The notes: generated by a model from the sequence alone, not told the origin. Positions 1-9,604 are shown, numbered from the stretch's first letter. The stretch is 23,261 nt of DNA from Collinsella aerofaciens (GCA_030841765.1 JAUUSS010000024.1:1-23261); one strand, 5' to 3'. Program-made: numbers and translations.

Positions 1-22
1 CCAAGGGTTATACCCTAAGAGC

Positions 23-54
23 AAACCACCCCTTTTAGGGGTGGTTTTGATTTT
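23..54 (+). terminator. Rho-independent terminator of the upstream gene
   Basis: A perfect 10-bp stem (AAACCACCCC at 23-32 with GGGGTGGTTT at 38-47) encloses the loop TTTTA and runs into a T-rich tail (TTTTGATTTT). It ends a transcript entering from the left. In many bacteria dnaB follows rplI, but the upstream gene is outside the window, so its identity is a guess. Confidence 0.85.
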
Positions 55-207
55 GCGCTGAGTGAGTGTCATGGTGAACGTTGCGTCGAAGTCCTATATA
101 CAGGACCGTTCATCCGTTTGGTTCGGTGATGATTGGCGGCGCGCGGCGCGTTTTGGGACCGTGGCTGATACTATGGATGCTCGCAAGCGATATGAATGAG
201 GATGCTC

Positions 208-1599
208 ATGGCATATGACGATAGGGAGACGGGGCTGACGGTCGAGGACCGCGGCTCAAAGTTGGGTCTTCCCCAAAACCAAGATGCAGAGGCCAATGTA
301 CTGGCCGCTATGCTGCTATCGCCCGAGGTGGTCGAAGAGGCCCAGGTCGAGCTGCAGCCCGATGATTTCTACCGGCCCATTCATAAGACCATCTACACCG
401 CGATGGTCGATATGTACAACAGCCGCATTCCCATCGACTCCATCTCGCTGATCGATTACCTGCGAAGCATCAACAAGCTCGATGCCGTGGGCGGCGAGGC
501 CTACATTTTGGAGCTGATGGGTCAGACTCTGTCGCTCGTGAACTGGCAGCACCATGCCGCCATCGTTCGTCGCGATTCGATGCTGCGCGAGCTGATCGGC
601 GCCACCAACGAGATCAACGCGCTGGCATATAACGCCCCCACCGACACCAAAGAGGTCGTGGAGCTAGCCGAGAGCAAGCTGCTCAAGGTCACGGCACGCG
701 AGGTCAAGTCGAGCTACAAGACGCTGACCGAGTTTATGGTTGAGGCCTATAACGAGGCCGAGGAAGTGTGTCAGGCCGGTGGTCAGGCTGCGGGCGTGCC
801 CACGGGCTTCCCGTCACTCGACCGCATGCTCATGGGCTTCCGCGAGGGCCAGCTCATCATTATCGGCGCCCGCCCTGCTGTGGGTAAGACGTCGTTCGCC
901 CTGAATCTGGCGCTCAACGCTGCCGCTGCCGGTTATACCGTCGGCTTCTTCTCGCTGGAGATGTCGGGCAAAGAAATTGCCCAGCGTCTGATTTGCGCCT
1001 ACGCCATGATCTCGATCAGTGACTTCCGCATGGGCCGCATTAGCCCCGAGCAGTGGGCCAATATCAACGAGGCCACGCAGACCTTGTCCAAGCTCGATAT
1101 TCTGATTGACGATACGCCCGGCACCACAGTGACCGAGATTCGCGCCAAGAGCCGCCGCATGCTCCATAACAAGGAGAAGGCAATCATCATCCTGGACTAC
1201 CTGCAGCTGGTGAGTCCTCCGCCGGGACGCCGCTCCGAGAGCCGTACCGTCGAGGTTTCGGAGATGTCGCGTGGTCTGAAGATCATGGCCAAGGAGCTCA
1301 AGATCCCGCTCATCGCGCTGTCGCAGCTCTCGCGTCAGGTCGAATCCCGTACCGGCAAGCGCCCGCAGCTTTCCGACCTTCGTGAATCGGGCTCCATCGA
1401 GCAGGACGCCGATATCGTTATGTTCTTGGACCGCTCCGCCGACGAGGCCGAGGCCTCGCGCGACGATCGACCCGACGAGGGCGTTACGCGTATCGTCGTG
1501 GCCAAGAACCGTTCGGGCCCGATCGGCGACGTCGATCTGATGTTCCTGCCGGCATCCACCAAGTTCTATGAGCTTGATGGGGCACATGCCGAGGAGTAG
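208..1599 (+). CDS. dnaB: Replicative DNA helicase DnaB
   Basis: Hexameric 5'-3' helicase that unwinds DNA at the replication fork and recruits primase. The N-terminal DnaB domain (about residues 20-120) is followed by a RecA-like helicase domain. Visible motifs are Walker A GARPAVGKTS (residues 220-229), FFSLEMS, the Walker B-type strand IIILDYLQLV, ALSQLSRQVE, and RESGSIEQDADIVMFLDR, a DnaB-family hallmark. The protein has 463 residues, normal for the family, and no intein is present. The frame is open from an ATG at 196, but I chose the ATG at 208 because GAGG (198-201) lies six bases before it, while 196 has no convincing ribosome site. purA follows after a 93-base gap. Function is assigned with high confidence. 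Confidence 0.97.
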   Translation: MAYDDRETGLTVEDRGSKLGLPQNQDAEANVLAAMLLSPEVVEEAQVELQPDDFYRPIHKTIYTAMVDMYNSRIPIDSISLIDYLRSINKLDAVGGEAYILELMGQTLSLVNWQHHAAIVRRDSMLRELIGATNEINALAYNAPTDTKEVVELAESKLLKVTAREVKSSYKTLTEFMVEAYNEAEEVCQAGGQAAGVPTGFPSLDRMLMGFREGQLIIIGARPAVGKTSFALNLALNAAAAGYTVGFFSLEMSGKEIAQRLICAYAMISISDFRMGRISPEQWANINEATQTLSKLDILIDDTPGTTVTEIRAKSRRMLHNKEKAIIILDYLQLVSPPPGRRSESRTVEVSEMSRGLKIMAKELKIPLIALSQLSRQVESRTGKRPQLSDLRESGSIEQDADIVMFLDRSADEAEASRDDRPDEGVTRIVVAKNRSGPIGDVDLMFLPASTKFYELDGAHAEE

Positions 1600-1620
1600 G
1601 ACAGGCGCCCGTTGCACGGG

Positions 1621-1626
1621 TATACT
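1621..1626 (+). promoter_or_regulatory. Candidate -10 box upstream of purA
   Basis: TATACT lies about 67 bases before the purA start, in the short gap after dnaB. No good -35 hexamer is found at 16-18 bases spacing, so this rests on the -10 match alone. Confidence 0.3.
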
Positions 1627-1692
1627 GGAAATGTTTTGTGCTTCTGCGTGCCGGCGTGGCGCGTAGACAGTCCATGAATGTAAGGAGTAAAC

Positions 1693-2979
<1,287 letters not shown>

Positions 2980-3001
2980 TCGGGACTATTTGGTTATTGC
3001 G

Positions 3002-3050
3002 ATATACCCCTTTGCAGCCCGGACGGGCGGCCGAGGGGTATATTTGCTTG
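3002..3050 (+). terminator. Probable terminator after purA
   Basis: A 10-bp stem (ATATACCCCT 3002-3011 with AGGGGTATAT 3034-3043) encloses a smaller GCCC/GGGC hairpin. The tail TTTGCTTG has few T residues, so termination may be partial and an attenuator role ahead of purD cannot be excluded. Confidence 0.6.
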
Positions 3051-3097
3051 CAAAGGGCTCGCGCGGAGCGGGCCGTTAATCCATAGAGGAGGCACCC

Positions 3098-4402
3098 TTG
3101 AAGGCGGACACTCAAACCATCGACATCCTGTTGTTGGGCAGCGGCGGCCGTGAGCATGCTTTGGCAGCTAAGCTCGCAGCATCACCGCGCGCCGGCAAGC
3201 TCTACATCGCGCCGGGTAACGGCGGCACCGCGAGCTGCGGCGAGAACGTTGTTCTCGACGACTGCGATCCTGCGGCCGTGGCGGCGTTTGCTCAGAGCCA
3301 CGGATGCGGACTCGTGGTAATTGGCCCCGAGGCTCCGCTCGTGGCGGGCGTGGCCGACGCCGTGCGCGCGGCGGGTATTCCCTGCTTTGGCCCGGGTGCC
3401 GAGGGTGCCCGTATGGAGGGCTCCAAGCTATTCTCCAAGCAGCTCATGGAGCGTGCCGGCATTCCGACGGCCGCCTACGGCTCGTTCACCGACGAGGCTT
3501 CGGCTCTCGCCTACGTACGCGAGCAAGGCGCCCCGCTGGTCGTGAAGGCTGACGGCCTTGCCGCAGGCAAGGGCGTTATCGTGGCGACCGAACTTGAGCA
3601 GGCCGAGGAAGCCGTGCGCGAGTGCTTTGGCGGCGCCTTTGGCGATGCCGGCAACACCGTGGTTATCGAGGAGATGCTGACCGGCCCCGAGTGCTCGCTG
3701 CTGGCCTTTACCGACGGCAAGACCGTGCGCCCCATGGCCACCTCGCAGGACCACAAGCGCGCGCTCGAGGGCGACAAGGGTCCCAACACCGGTGGCATGG
3801 GCGTCTACAGCCCGGTGCCCATCGTGACTGACGAGGAGCACGCCACCATGGTGAAGGTCATGGAGCAGACCGTGGCCGAGCTCGCTGTCGAGGGTATCGA
3901 CTACCGCGGCTGCCTGTACGGCGGCTTTATGCTCACGCCTGCCGGCCCCAAGGTGCTGGAGTTCAATGCCCGCTTTGGCGACCCCGAGACGCAGGTCGTG
4001 CTGCCGCGCCTTAAGAACGACCTGGTCGAGGTCATGCTGGCTTGTGCCAACTGCGAGCTCGATCAGATTGAGCTCGACTGGCGTGACGAGTGGGCCGTGG
4101 CCGTTGTCCTGACGAGCGCGGGCTATCCCGGCAGCTACGAGAAGGGCAAGGTCATCACCGGTATCGCCGATGCCGAGGCCATGGAGAACGTGACCGTGTA
4201 CCACGCGGGCACCGCCGTGGTGGACGGCCAGCTCGTGACCAATGGTGGCCGCGTGCTTGCCGTGACCGCGCTGGGCGACACGTTCGAGAACGCTCGCAAC
4301 CTTGCCTACGAGGCCTGCGAGAAGATTGATTTTGAGGGCAAGACCCTGCGTCACGACATCGGCCTGCGCGCGCTGCGCGGCCGCGACGCCTGGGATGCCT
4401 AA
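3098..4402 (+). CDS. purD: Phosphoribosylamine-glycine ligase (GAR synthetase)
   Basis: ATP-dependent ligation of glycine to phosphoribosylamine, step 2 of de novo purine synthesis; cytoplasmic. The N-terminal GSGGREHALAAKL loop, FGPGAEGARMEGSK, the ATP-grasp strand VKADGLAAGKGV, the PurD signature starting QDHKR at residue 217 (with NTGGMGVYSP), and the metal-binding NARFGDPE (290-297) are all present. At 434 residues it has normal length. The start is a TTG at 3098: a strong AGAGGAGG (3085-3092) lies five bases before it, and no in-frame ATG is near the conserved N-terminus. The NUDIX gene follows closely on the same strand, so the two are probably cotranscribed. Confidence 0.97.
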   Translation: MKADTQTIDILLLGSGGREHALAAKLAASPRAGKLYIAPGNGGTASCGENVVLDDCDPAAVAAFAQSHGCGLVVIGPEAPLVAGVADAVRAAGIPCFGPGAEGARMEGSKLFSKQLMERAGIPTAAYGSFTDEASALAYVREQGAPLVVKADGLAAGKGVIVATELEQAEEAVRECFGGAFGDAGNTVVIEEMLTGPECSLLAFTDGKTVRPMATSQDHKRALEGDKGPNTGGMGVYSPVPIVTDEEHATMVKVMEQTVAELAVEGIDYRGCLYGGFMLTPAGPKVLEFNARFGDPETQVVLPRLKNDLVEVMLACANCELDQIELDWRDEWAVAVVLTSAGYPGSYEKGKVITGIADAEAMENVTVYHAGTAVVDGQLVTNGGRVLAVTALGDTFENARNLAYEACEKIDFEGKTLRHDIGLRALRGRDAWDA

Positions 4403-4423
4403 AATCCGAGAGGAATGAGACGG

Positions 4424-5119
4424 ATGGACGAGAAGAACGAAGAGCTCGTGGACGCGCAGATCGTCGAAGAGGACAGCCGCATGTATGGGCACGCCGAGGG
4501 CGAGCCTGGTGGCGAGGTCGCTGACGAGCCGGCACTGGTGCTGGGCGACGACGACCCGCACGATGCCGAGCTGCACGAGAAGATTCTTTCGGAGGAGTGC
4601 GCCTGGAAGGGCAAGATTCTCGACGTCCACCGTCTTGAGGTTGAGCTGCCCAACGGTCACCGCAGCGCCCGCGATATCGTTCGTCATCCGGGTGCGGCGG
4701 CCGTTGTGGCACTGACCGAGAGCGGCAAGATCGTACTGGTGCGTCAGTACCGCACCGCCATCGACCGCGTGACGGTCGAGATTCCTGCCGGCAAGCTCGA
4801 CCCGGGCGAGGACCCGCTCGATTGCGCCAAGCGCGAACTGCATGAGGAGACGGGCTTTAAGGCTGGTCGTATTCGCTTTTTGACGTCGATTGTCACGTCC
4901 TGCGGTTTTTGCGATGAGATCATCCACATCTACTTGGCTACCAAGCTCGAGTTTGATGCGCCCAACCCCGATGATGACGAGTTTGTCAACGTGGACCTGG
5001 TGCCGCTGCACGAGCTGATCGACGCCGTGCTCGACGGCAAGATCGAAGACGCCAAGACCGTCGTAGGCGCGCTTGCCTGCGACAGCATCGCACACCGACT
5101 AGGCGGAACTGAGCTTTAA
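4424..5119 (+). CDS. NUDIX hydrolase, ADP-ribose pyrophosphatase-like
   Basis: Contains a perfect Nudix box GX5EX7REUXEEXGU (GKLDPGE...RELHEETGF, about residues 123-145), which binds the catalytic metal and cleaves nucleoside-diphosphate-linked compounds. The preceding VRQYRTAIDRVTVEIPAGKLDPGE context is typical of ADP-ribose/ADP-sugar pyrophosphatases (NudF/YqkG type), so ADP-ribose is the likely but unproven substrate. An acidic N-terminal region of about 45 residues (EELVDAQIVEEDS..., ALVLGDDDPHDAEL) is longer than in the typical family. Start: the ATG at 4424 has AGAGGA (4409-4414) nine bases upstream; the ATG at 4415 directly abuts it and is less likely. It lies 21 bases after purD and is followed by a hairpin. 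Confidence 0.9.
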   Translation: MDEKNEELVDAQIVEEDSRMYGHAEGEPGGEVADEPALVLGDDDPHDAELHEKILSEECAWKGKILDVHRLEVELPNGHRSARDIVRHPGAAAVVALTESGKIVLVRQYRTAIDRVTVEIPAGKLDPGEDPLDCAKRELHEETGFKAGRIRFLTSIVTSCGFCDEIIHIYLATKLEFDAPNPDDDEFVNVDLVPLHELIDAVLDGKIEDAKTVVGALACDSIAHRLGGTEL

Positions 5120-5129
5120 AAGCGAGGGC

Positions 5130-5180
5130 GACCCTGGGGCAAACACTACTGATTATTTTGTCCCAGGGTCTTACGTTATT
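5130..5180 (+). terminator. Probable terminator after the NUDIX gene
   Basis: Arms GACCCTGGG (5130-5138) and CCCAGGGTC (5162-5170) pair perfectly. Inner CAAA/TTTTG bases extend the stem with a bulge. A T-rich but interrupted tail (TTACGTTATTG) follows. It separates the purD unit from the ABC exporter unit. Confidence 0.5.
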
Positions 5181-5200
5181 GTTTTATCTCCGAGGACTGC

Positions 5201-6973
5201 ATGTTTAAGAGGTTTCTTTCTTACTACGAGCCCCAGATGGGGCTTTTTGTTGCTGATACTGTTTGTGCTCTGGTGCTTGCCGCCATTGACCTGGCGTTCC
5301 CCATTATCCTGCGCAATTTGACCGGTGGGCTATTTGCTCAGGGTCAGGCTGCCATTATGCAGGCGCTCGGCATGATCGCGGTGGGCTTGGTGCTGATGTA
5401 TGCCGTCCGCTGCGCCTGCCGCTACTTTGTGAGCTATTGGGGTCACGTGATGGGCGCGCGCATGGAGTCCAAGATGCGCGAGGACCTGTTCGACCAGTAT
5501 GAGCGCTTTAGCTTTGCGTACTTCGACCGCAACAGCTCGGGTGACATGATGAGCCGCGTGGTCAACGACCTGTTCGATATCTGCGAGGCGGCGCATCACG
5601 TGCCCGAGTGGATCATCATCTGCGGCATCGAGATCATCGGCTCGTTTGTGATCCTCTTTACCATCGCCCCGGTGCTGGCGCTTGCCATGGCCGTGGTGAC
5701 GGCGGCGTTTGCGGTCATCATGTTTTGGCAGAACATGCGCATGCGCGAGGTCTTTAGCGACAACCGCAAAAAGATCAGCGGCATCAATGCACAGCTGCAG
5801 GATTCGCTGGCGGGCATGCGCGTGGTCAAGAGCTTTGCCAATGAGGAGACCGAACGCTTCAAGTTCCGCGCCTCCAACAATCGCTATCTTTCGTCCAAGG
5901 AGAACATGTATCACGCCATGGGCGTCTATACTGCGACGTATGGCCTGCTCTCGGGCGTGCTCTATGTGATCGTGGTGCTGCTGGGCGGCTGGCTGGTCGC
6001 CCAGGGACAGCTGCAGGCGGTCGATATGGCGACCTTTGCACTCTATATTTCGCTGTTCTGCACGCCGCTTGAGACGCTCGTCAATTCGGCCGAAACGTAT
6101 CAGAAGGCTATCGCCGGCTTTAAGCGTATGGACGAGGTGCTCTCGACCGCGCCGGATATCCAGGACAAGCCGGGCGCCACTGATCTGCAGGTGACTGCCG
6201 GCGCCGTGGAGTATCACGACGTGTGCTTTAACTACGAGGACGTTGAGCTGGGCGAGGGCGATGCCGACGAGCGTCCCGTTATCGACCATATGGACCTGTC
6301 TATCAAGCCCGGGCAGACCATCGCGCTGGTTGGCCCCTCGGGCGGCGGCAAGTCCACGACCTGTTCGCTGCTGCCGCGCTTTTATGACGTGGCTGCCGGA
6401 TCCATTAGCATCGACGGCCAGGACGTGCGTGACGTGACGCAGCATAGCCTGCGCCGTGCCATCGGCCTGGTGCAGCAGGATGTCTACCTGTTTGACGGTA
6501 CGATTGGCGAGAACATCGCCTACGGCAAGCCGGGTGCTACGGCAGAAGAGATCGCTGAGGCGGCCCGTCGCGCCAATATCGATACCTTTATCGAGTCGCT
6601 TCCACAGGGCTATGACACGGTCGTGGGCGAGCGCGGCAGCCGTCTTTCGGGCGGGCAGAAGCAGCGCGTTGCCATCGCGCGTGTGTTTCTCAAGAACCCC
6701 AAGATCCTGATTTTGGACGAGGCGACGAGTGCTTTGGATAACGAGAGCGAGGAGGCGGTGCAGGAGTCGCTCGAAGAGCTGGCACGCGGCCGCACCACGA
6801 TTATCATTGCCCACCGTCTTTCGACCATTAAGCACGCCGATGAGATTGCGACCGTTGAGCATGGTCGCGTTGTGGAGCGTGGCACGCACGAGGAGCTTCT
6901 CGCCCGTGGCGGCACCTATGCCCGTTACTATCGAATGCAGTTCGAAGGTGCGCGTGCGCACGAGCTCGACTGA
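5201..6973 (+). CDS. ABC exporter half-transporter (fused membrane and ATPase domains)
   Basis: Type IV ABC exporter of the MsbA/MdlB/LmrA family. The N-terminal membrane domain (about residues 1-310, six hydrophobic segments) is followed by an ATPase domain. ATPase motifs are Walker A GPSGGGKST (from residue 378), the Q-loop region GLVQQDVYLFDGT, signature LSGGQKQR (from residue 482), Walker B ILILDEATSALD and H-loop IIAHRLST. All catalytic motifs are intact, so it could work as a homodimer; no second half-transporter is adjacent. The substrate cannot be read from sequence (lipid, peptide or drug are all possible). The ATG at 5201 has GAGGA five bases upstream. It is probably cotranscribed with the one-TM protein that starts 19 bases after its stop. 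Confidence 0.93.
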   Translation: MFKRFLSYYEPQMGLFVADTVCALVLAAIDLAFPIILRNLTGGLFAQGQAAIMQALGMIAVGLVLMYAVRCACRYFVSYWGHVMGARMESKMREDLFDQYERFSFAYFDRNSSGDMMSRVVNDLFDICEAAHHVPEWIIICGIEIIGSFVILFTIAPVLALAMAVVTAAFAVIMFWQNMRMREVFSDNRKKISGINAQLQDSLAGMRVVKSFANEETERFKFRASNNRYLSSKENMYHAMGVYTATYGLLSGVLYVIVVLLGGWLVAQGQLQAVDMATFALYISLFCTPLETLVNSAETYQKAIAGFKRMDEVLSTAPDIQDKPGATDLQVTAGAVEYHDVCFNYEDVELGEGDADERPVIDHMDLSIKPGQTIALVGPSGGGKSTTCSLLPRFYDVAAGSISIDGQDVRDVTQHSLRRAIGLVQQDVYLFDGTIGENIAYGKPGATAEEIAEAARRANIDTFIESLPQGYDTVVGERGSRLSGGQKQRVAIARVFLKNPKILILDEATSALDNESEEAVQESLEELARGRTTIIIAHRLSTIKHADEIATVEHGRVVERGTHEELLARGGTYARYYRMQFEGARAHELD

Positions 6974-6992
6974 TTGATATGACAGGAAGTTT

Positions 6993-7958
6993 ATGGCTGA
7001 CAAGAACCCTTTGACTCCGGAAGAAGTGACGGAGTTATTCTCCGAAATCGATGCATCCGGCGTCTTGGATCCCACGCTTGCCAAAAAGCGAACCGAGCGC
7101 ATGCGTGAGAAGGAGGCTGCGTCCAAGCGCGGTGACAAAGCGGCGCTAGCGCAGCTGCGCAGTGAGGACCGCGCGAGCCAGGCAAAACATATCGACCCGC
7201 TGTCCGAGGACGATCCTTCGGGCTCGCAGGTGAGCCATACCATTACGAAGACCGCGATGGCCGTGGTCATCGGTATTTTGGTGCTGATCGTGGGCATGCA
7301 GATTGGCTACGGCGTGATGCGTCGTCTGAACACCGCCAACCTGTCCGAGAGCGTTTCGGTCGATACCGTTTCGACGGCGCTGAAGGGTGGACTTGAATGG
7401 GGCAACGGCTTTACGCAGTTCCCGCTCGACTTTACCGTCGATGAAGCCGATGAACGCACGGGCACGGTCGAGGTGACGGTGTTGGACACATCGTCTGCCA
7501 ACGAGCTCGAGCTGCTGTCCAACGGGCAGATTCAGGCCGCGGCGCTTGCGACCAACGCGTTGCTCAACGATAAGATCGACCGCGTGGTGTATAACGTTCA
7601 CGCCTATATCGACGAGGATAGCAACATTCAGCACGATTCCTTCTTTGGCATGTTCCCCGCGCGCGGCCACCAGAGCGCCATTTTGACGTTCGTGTGGACC
7701 AAGAGCTCATCCAACGCCACGAGTATCGACTGGAAGATGCGCATCGTGAGTATGGATGACACCATCGCCGAGCGCATTCAGAAGCAGGTGAACTCGGTGT
7801 CGTCGTTGATTGAGGACCCGGTGGTGAGCCAGACCAAGATTGACGAGGAAAAAGCCGAGCGCGATCTGGAGCATCGTTTGCATGGCCGCGAGATTTTCCG
7901 TGGCGGCAAGCCCGATCGCACACCGTCCGAACTGCTGGAGCAGGACAAGAAAAAATAA
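6993..7958 (+). CDS. Single-pass membrane protein of unknown function
   Basis: 321 residues and no family I recognise. The N-terminal 85 residues are charged and hydrophilic, with a Lys/Arg/Glu-rich stretch (about residues 31-65). One transmembrane helix follows (about 88-108, AMAVVIGILVLIVGMQIGYGV). The 200-residue C-terminal part has mixed alpha/beta character (e.g. RTGTVEVTVLDTSS, SAILTFVWTKSS, IDWKMRIVSMDD). A charged, probably helical tail ends in DKKK. By the positive-inside rule the C-terminal domain is likely extracytoplasmic, but the basic tail makes this uncertain. AGGA lies five bases before the ATG. Its 19-base distance from the ABC exporter and the shared downstream terminator suggest one operon, so it may assist that transporter. 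Confidence 0.85.
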   Translation: MADKNPLTPEEVTELFSEIDASGVLDPTLAKKRTERMREKEAASKRGDKAALAQLRSEDRASQAKHIDPLSEDDPSGSQVSHTITKTAMAVVIGILVLIVGMQIGYGVMRRLNTANLSESVSVDTVSTALKGGLEWGNGFTQFPLDFTVDEADERTGTVEVTVLDTSSANELELLSNGQIQAAALATNALLNDKIDRVVYNVHAYIDEDSNIQHDSFFGMFPARGHQSAILTFVWTKSSSNATSIDWKMRIVSMDDTIAERIQKQVNSVSSLIEDPVVSQTKIDEEKAERDLEHRLHGREIFRGGKPDRTPSELLEQDKKK

Positions 7959-7964
7959 GACGCC

Positions 7965-8005
7965 ATCATCCCGCGTGAGCCACAAGCCCCGCGGGATGAT
8001 TTTTC
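7965..8005 (+). terminator. Rho-independent terminator of the ABC exporter operon
   Basis: A perfect 11-bp stem (ATCATCCCGCG 7965-7975 with CGCGGGATGAT 7990-8000) with a 14-base loop is followed directly by TTTTCT. A classic intrinsic terminator six bases after the stop codon of the preceding gene. Confidence 0.87.
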
Positions 8006-8100
8006 TGGGACGGGGATTAAAAAACATTATGCATAGAAAGTCATAATTATCATTTCGTAAACATTTCGATGAAATTAACGCCATGAGGCATGCTTGCGGT

Positions 8101-8106
8101 TACAAT
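8101..8106 (+). promoter_or_regulatory. Candidate -10 box of the carAB promoter
   Basis: TACAAT follows an unusually AT-rich stretch (about 8018-8080) in this GC-rich sequence. A start near 8113 would give a leader of about 50 bases, just enough to hold the PyrR-type hairpin. No clear -35 hexamer is seen, so support is moderate. Confidence 0.4.
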
Positions 8107-8127
8107 ACCGCGAGGCCTAACTACACA

Positions 8128-8161
8128 CCTTTAAGCCGGTCCTGTGAGACCGGGAAGGAGA
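8128..8161 (+). promoter_or_regulatory. PyrR-binding RNA hairpin overlapping the carA ribosome binding site
   Basis: Upper stem CCGGTC (8136-8141) pairs with GACCGG (8148-8153) around the hexaloop CTGTGA (8142-8147). The loop region reads GTCCTGTGAGAC, matching the known PyrR target pattern (GUCCNGNGAG with a CNGNGA-type loop). The lower stem CCTT (8128-8131) pairs with AAGG (8155-8158), and that AAGG is part of the carA Shine-Dalgarno AAGGAG. No terminator or antiterminator follows. This points to translational rather than transcriptional control: UMP-loaded PyrR would stabilise the hairpin and hide the ribosome site. PyrR control of this type is known in mycobacteria. Assignment is by pattern recognition; no pyrR gene lies in this window. 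Confidence 0.85.
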
Positions 8162-8164
8162 ATT

Positions 8165-9604
8165 ATGGCGAACAACCATACCGCGGGCGCTGCCGCCCGC
8201 ACCTTCGCGCCCAGCGAGCTTTGCCAGCGTATGCTGGCCAAAACCAGCAAGGGCACCTGCGGTCCCTGCATCCTGTATCTTGAGGATGGGACCATTTTTT
8301 ATGGACGTGCATGCGGCGCCGAGGGCACCGCGACCGGCGAAGTTTGCTTCAACACCTCGCTCGAGGGCTACTTTGAGGTCATGACCGACCCGAGTTATGC
8401 CGGCCAAATCGTAACCATGACCTATCCGCAGATCGGCAACTACGGTATCGACGAGACCGACGTCCAGTCGGCCTTCCCCGGCGACGCCGTGCGCCCTGCG
8501 AGCGCTCCGGCCATGCGCGGCATGATCGTTCGCGACATGTGCGCCACGCCTTCTAACTGGCGCTCGGCCGTCAGCGTGCCGGAGTACCTGCGCGCTCACG
8601 GCATCGTCGCTATCGAGGGTGTCGACACTCGCGCCCTGGTGCGCCACCTGCGCGACAATGGTTCCAAGATGGGCATTATTTCGACCGAGATCTTCGACGT
8701 CGACGAGCTTGCCGAGCGTCTGGCCGCTGCGCCCACGCTGGTAGGCGAGAACCTGGTCAAGACCGTAAGTTGCCCCGTACCTCACGAGTTTGTGGCCGCC
8801 GACCTGCCTGCCACGCATGACTTTGCGCTTACGGCTGCCGCTCCTGCCCGTCACAAAGTGGTCGCCTACGACTGCGGTGTGAAGCGCGGCATTCTGGAGG
8901 GTCTGGTCCGCGCCGGCTGCGACCTTACCGTCGTGCCGTGGGATACGCCCGCCCAGCAGGTGCTCGACATGAATCCCGACGGTGTCTTTTTGTCCAATGG
9001 TCCCGGCGACCCCGACGCCGTGGTGGAGACCTACGAGCAGGTGCAGCAGCTGATCGGCAAGGTGCCGGTCTTTGGTATTTGTCTTGGTCACCAGATGATC
9101 AACCTGGCCTGCGGCGCTCAGATGGAAAAGCTTAAGTTCGGTCACCGCGGTGGCAACCAGCCGGTCATGAACCTGGTAAGCCGTCGCGTGGAGATCACCG
9201 CGCAAAACCATGGCTTTGGCCTGCTGTTCCCCAGCTTGGGCAAGCTTGTCCCCGAGCTTTCCGGCGGCGAGACCGAGCATGCGGCCGATGGAGATCTGCG
9301 CGTCTGGGTGCGCCGCGGAATCGCGCCGGTCGTGATGAACGAGCGCTTTGGCCGCATTCGCCTAACACATGTGAACCTCAACGACGGCACCGCCGAGGGC
9401 ATCCAGCTGCTCGACGCCCCGTGCTTCTCGGTCCAGTATCACCCCGAGGCCTCGCCTGGCCCCACCGATGCCCACTATCTCTTTACCGCCTTTACGCGAC
9501 TCATGGACGGCGAGGAGAACTACCTGGACATCGACACCGCGAAGGACCGCCTGGCTGGCTGGAATTTCGCCGAGACCGCCGCGACTGAGACCGAGGAGAA
9601 CTAA
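8165..9604 (+). CDS. carA: Carbamoyl-phosphate synthase small (glutaminase) subunit
   Basis: Hydrolyses glutamine and passes ammonia to CarB for carbamoyl phosphate synthesis, which feeds pyrimidines and arginine. The CarA N-domain (LEDGTIFYGRACGAEG..., residues 36 on) precedes a class I glutamine amidotransferase domain. The nucleophile Cys306 lies in GICLGHQ, and His426 and Glu428 in YHPEASPGP complete the triad. At 479 residues it is about 100 longer than most CarA proteins: it has about 31 extra N-terminal residues, about 36 extra between Cys and His (near LLFPSLGKLVPELSGG), and a C-terminal tail. The ATG at 8165 is chosen because AAGGAG (8155-8160) lies four bases upstream; the frame's earlier GTG at 8144 lies inside the hairpin loop. 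carB starts two bases after its stop. Confidence 0.97.
   Translation: MANNHTAGAAARTFAPSELCQRMLAKTSKGTCGPCILYLEDGTIFYGRACGAEGTATGEVCFNTSLEGYFEVMTDPSYAGQIVTMTYPQIGNYGIDETDVQSAFPGDAVRPASAPAMRGMIVRDMCATPSNWRSAVSVPEYLRAHGIVAIEGVDTRALVRHLRDNGSKMGIISTEIFDVDELAERLAAAPTLVGENLVKTVSCPVPHEFVAADLPATHDFALTAAAPARHKVVAYDCGVKRGILEGLVRAGCDLTVVPWDTPAQQVLDMNPDGVFLSNGPGDPDAVVETYEQVQQLIGKVPVFGICLGHQMINLACGAQMEKLKFGHRGGNQPVMNLVSRRVEITAQNHGFGLLFPSLGKLVPELSGGETEHAADGDLRVWVRRGIAPVVMNERFGRIRLTHVNLNDGTAEGIQLLDAPCFSVQYHPEASPGPTDAHYLFTAFTRLMDGEENYLDIDTAKDRLAGWNFAETAATETEEN

Noticed and set aside
95..172. dnaB promoter hexamers (TATATA at 95-100, GATACT at 167-172)
   Set aside because: Neither has a matching -35 at a suitable distance, so the choice would be arbitrary.
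8043..8050. ATAATTAT palindrome upstream of carA as an ArgR box
   Set aside because: Only the AT core matches the ARG box; the flanking TGA/TCA bases that define the site are absent.
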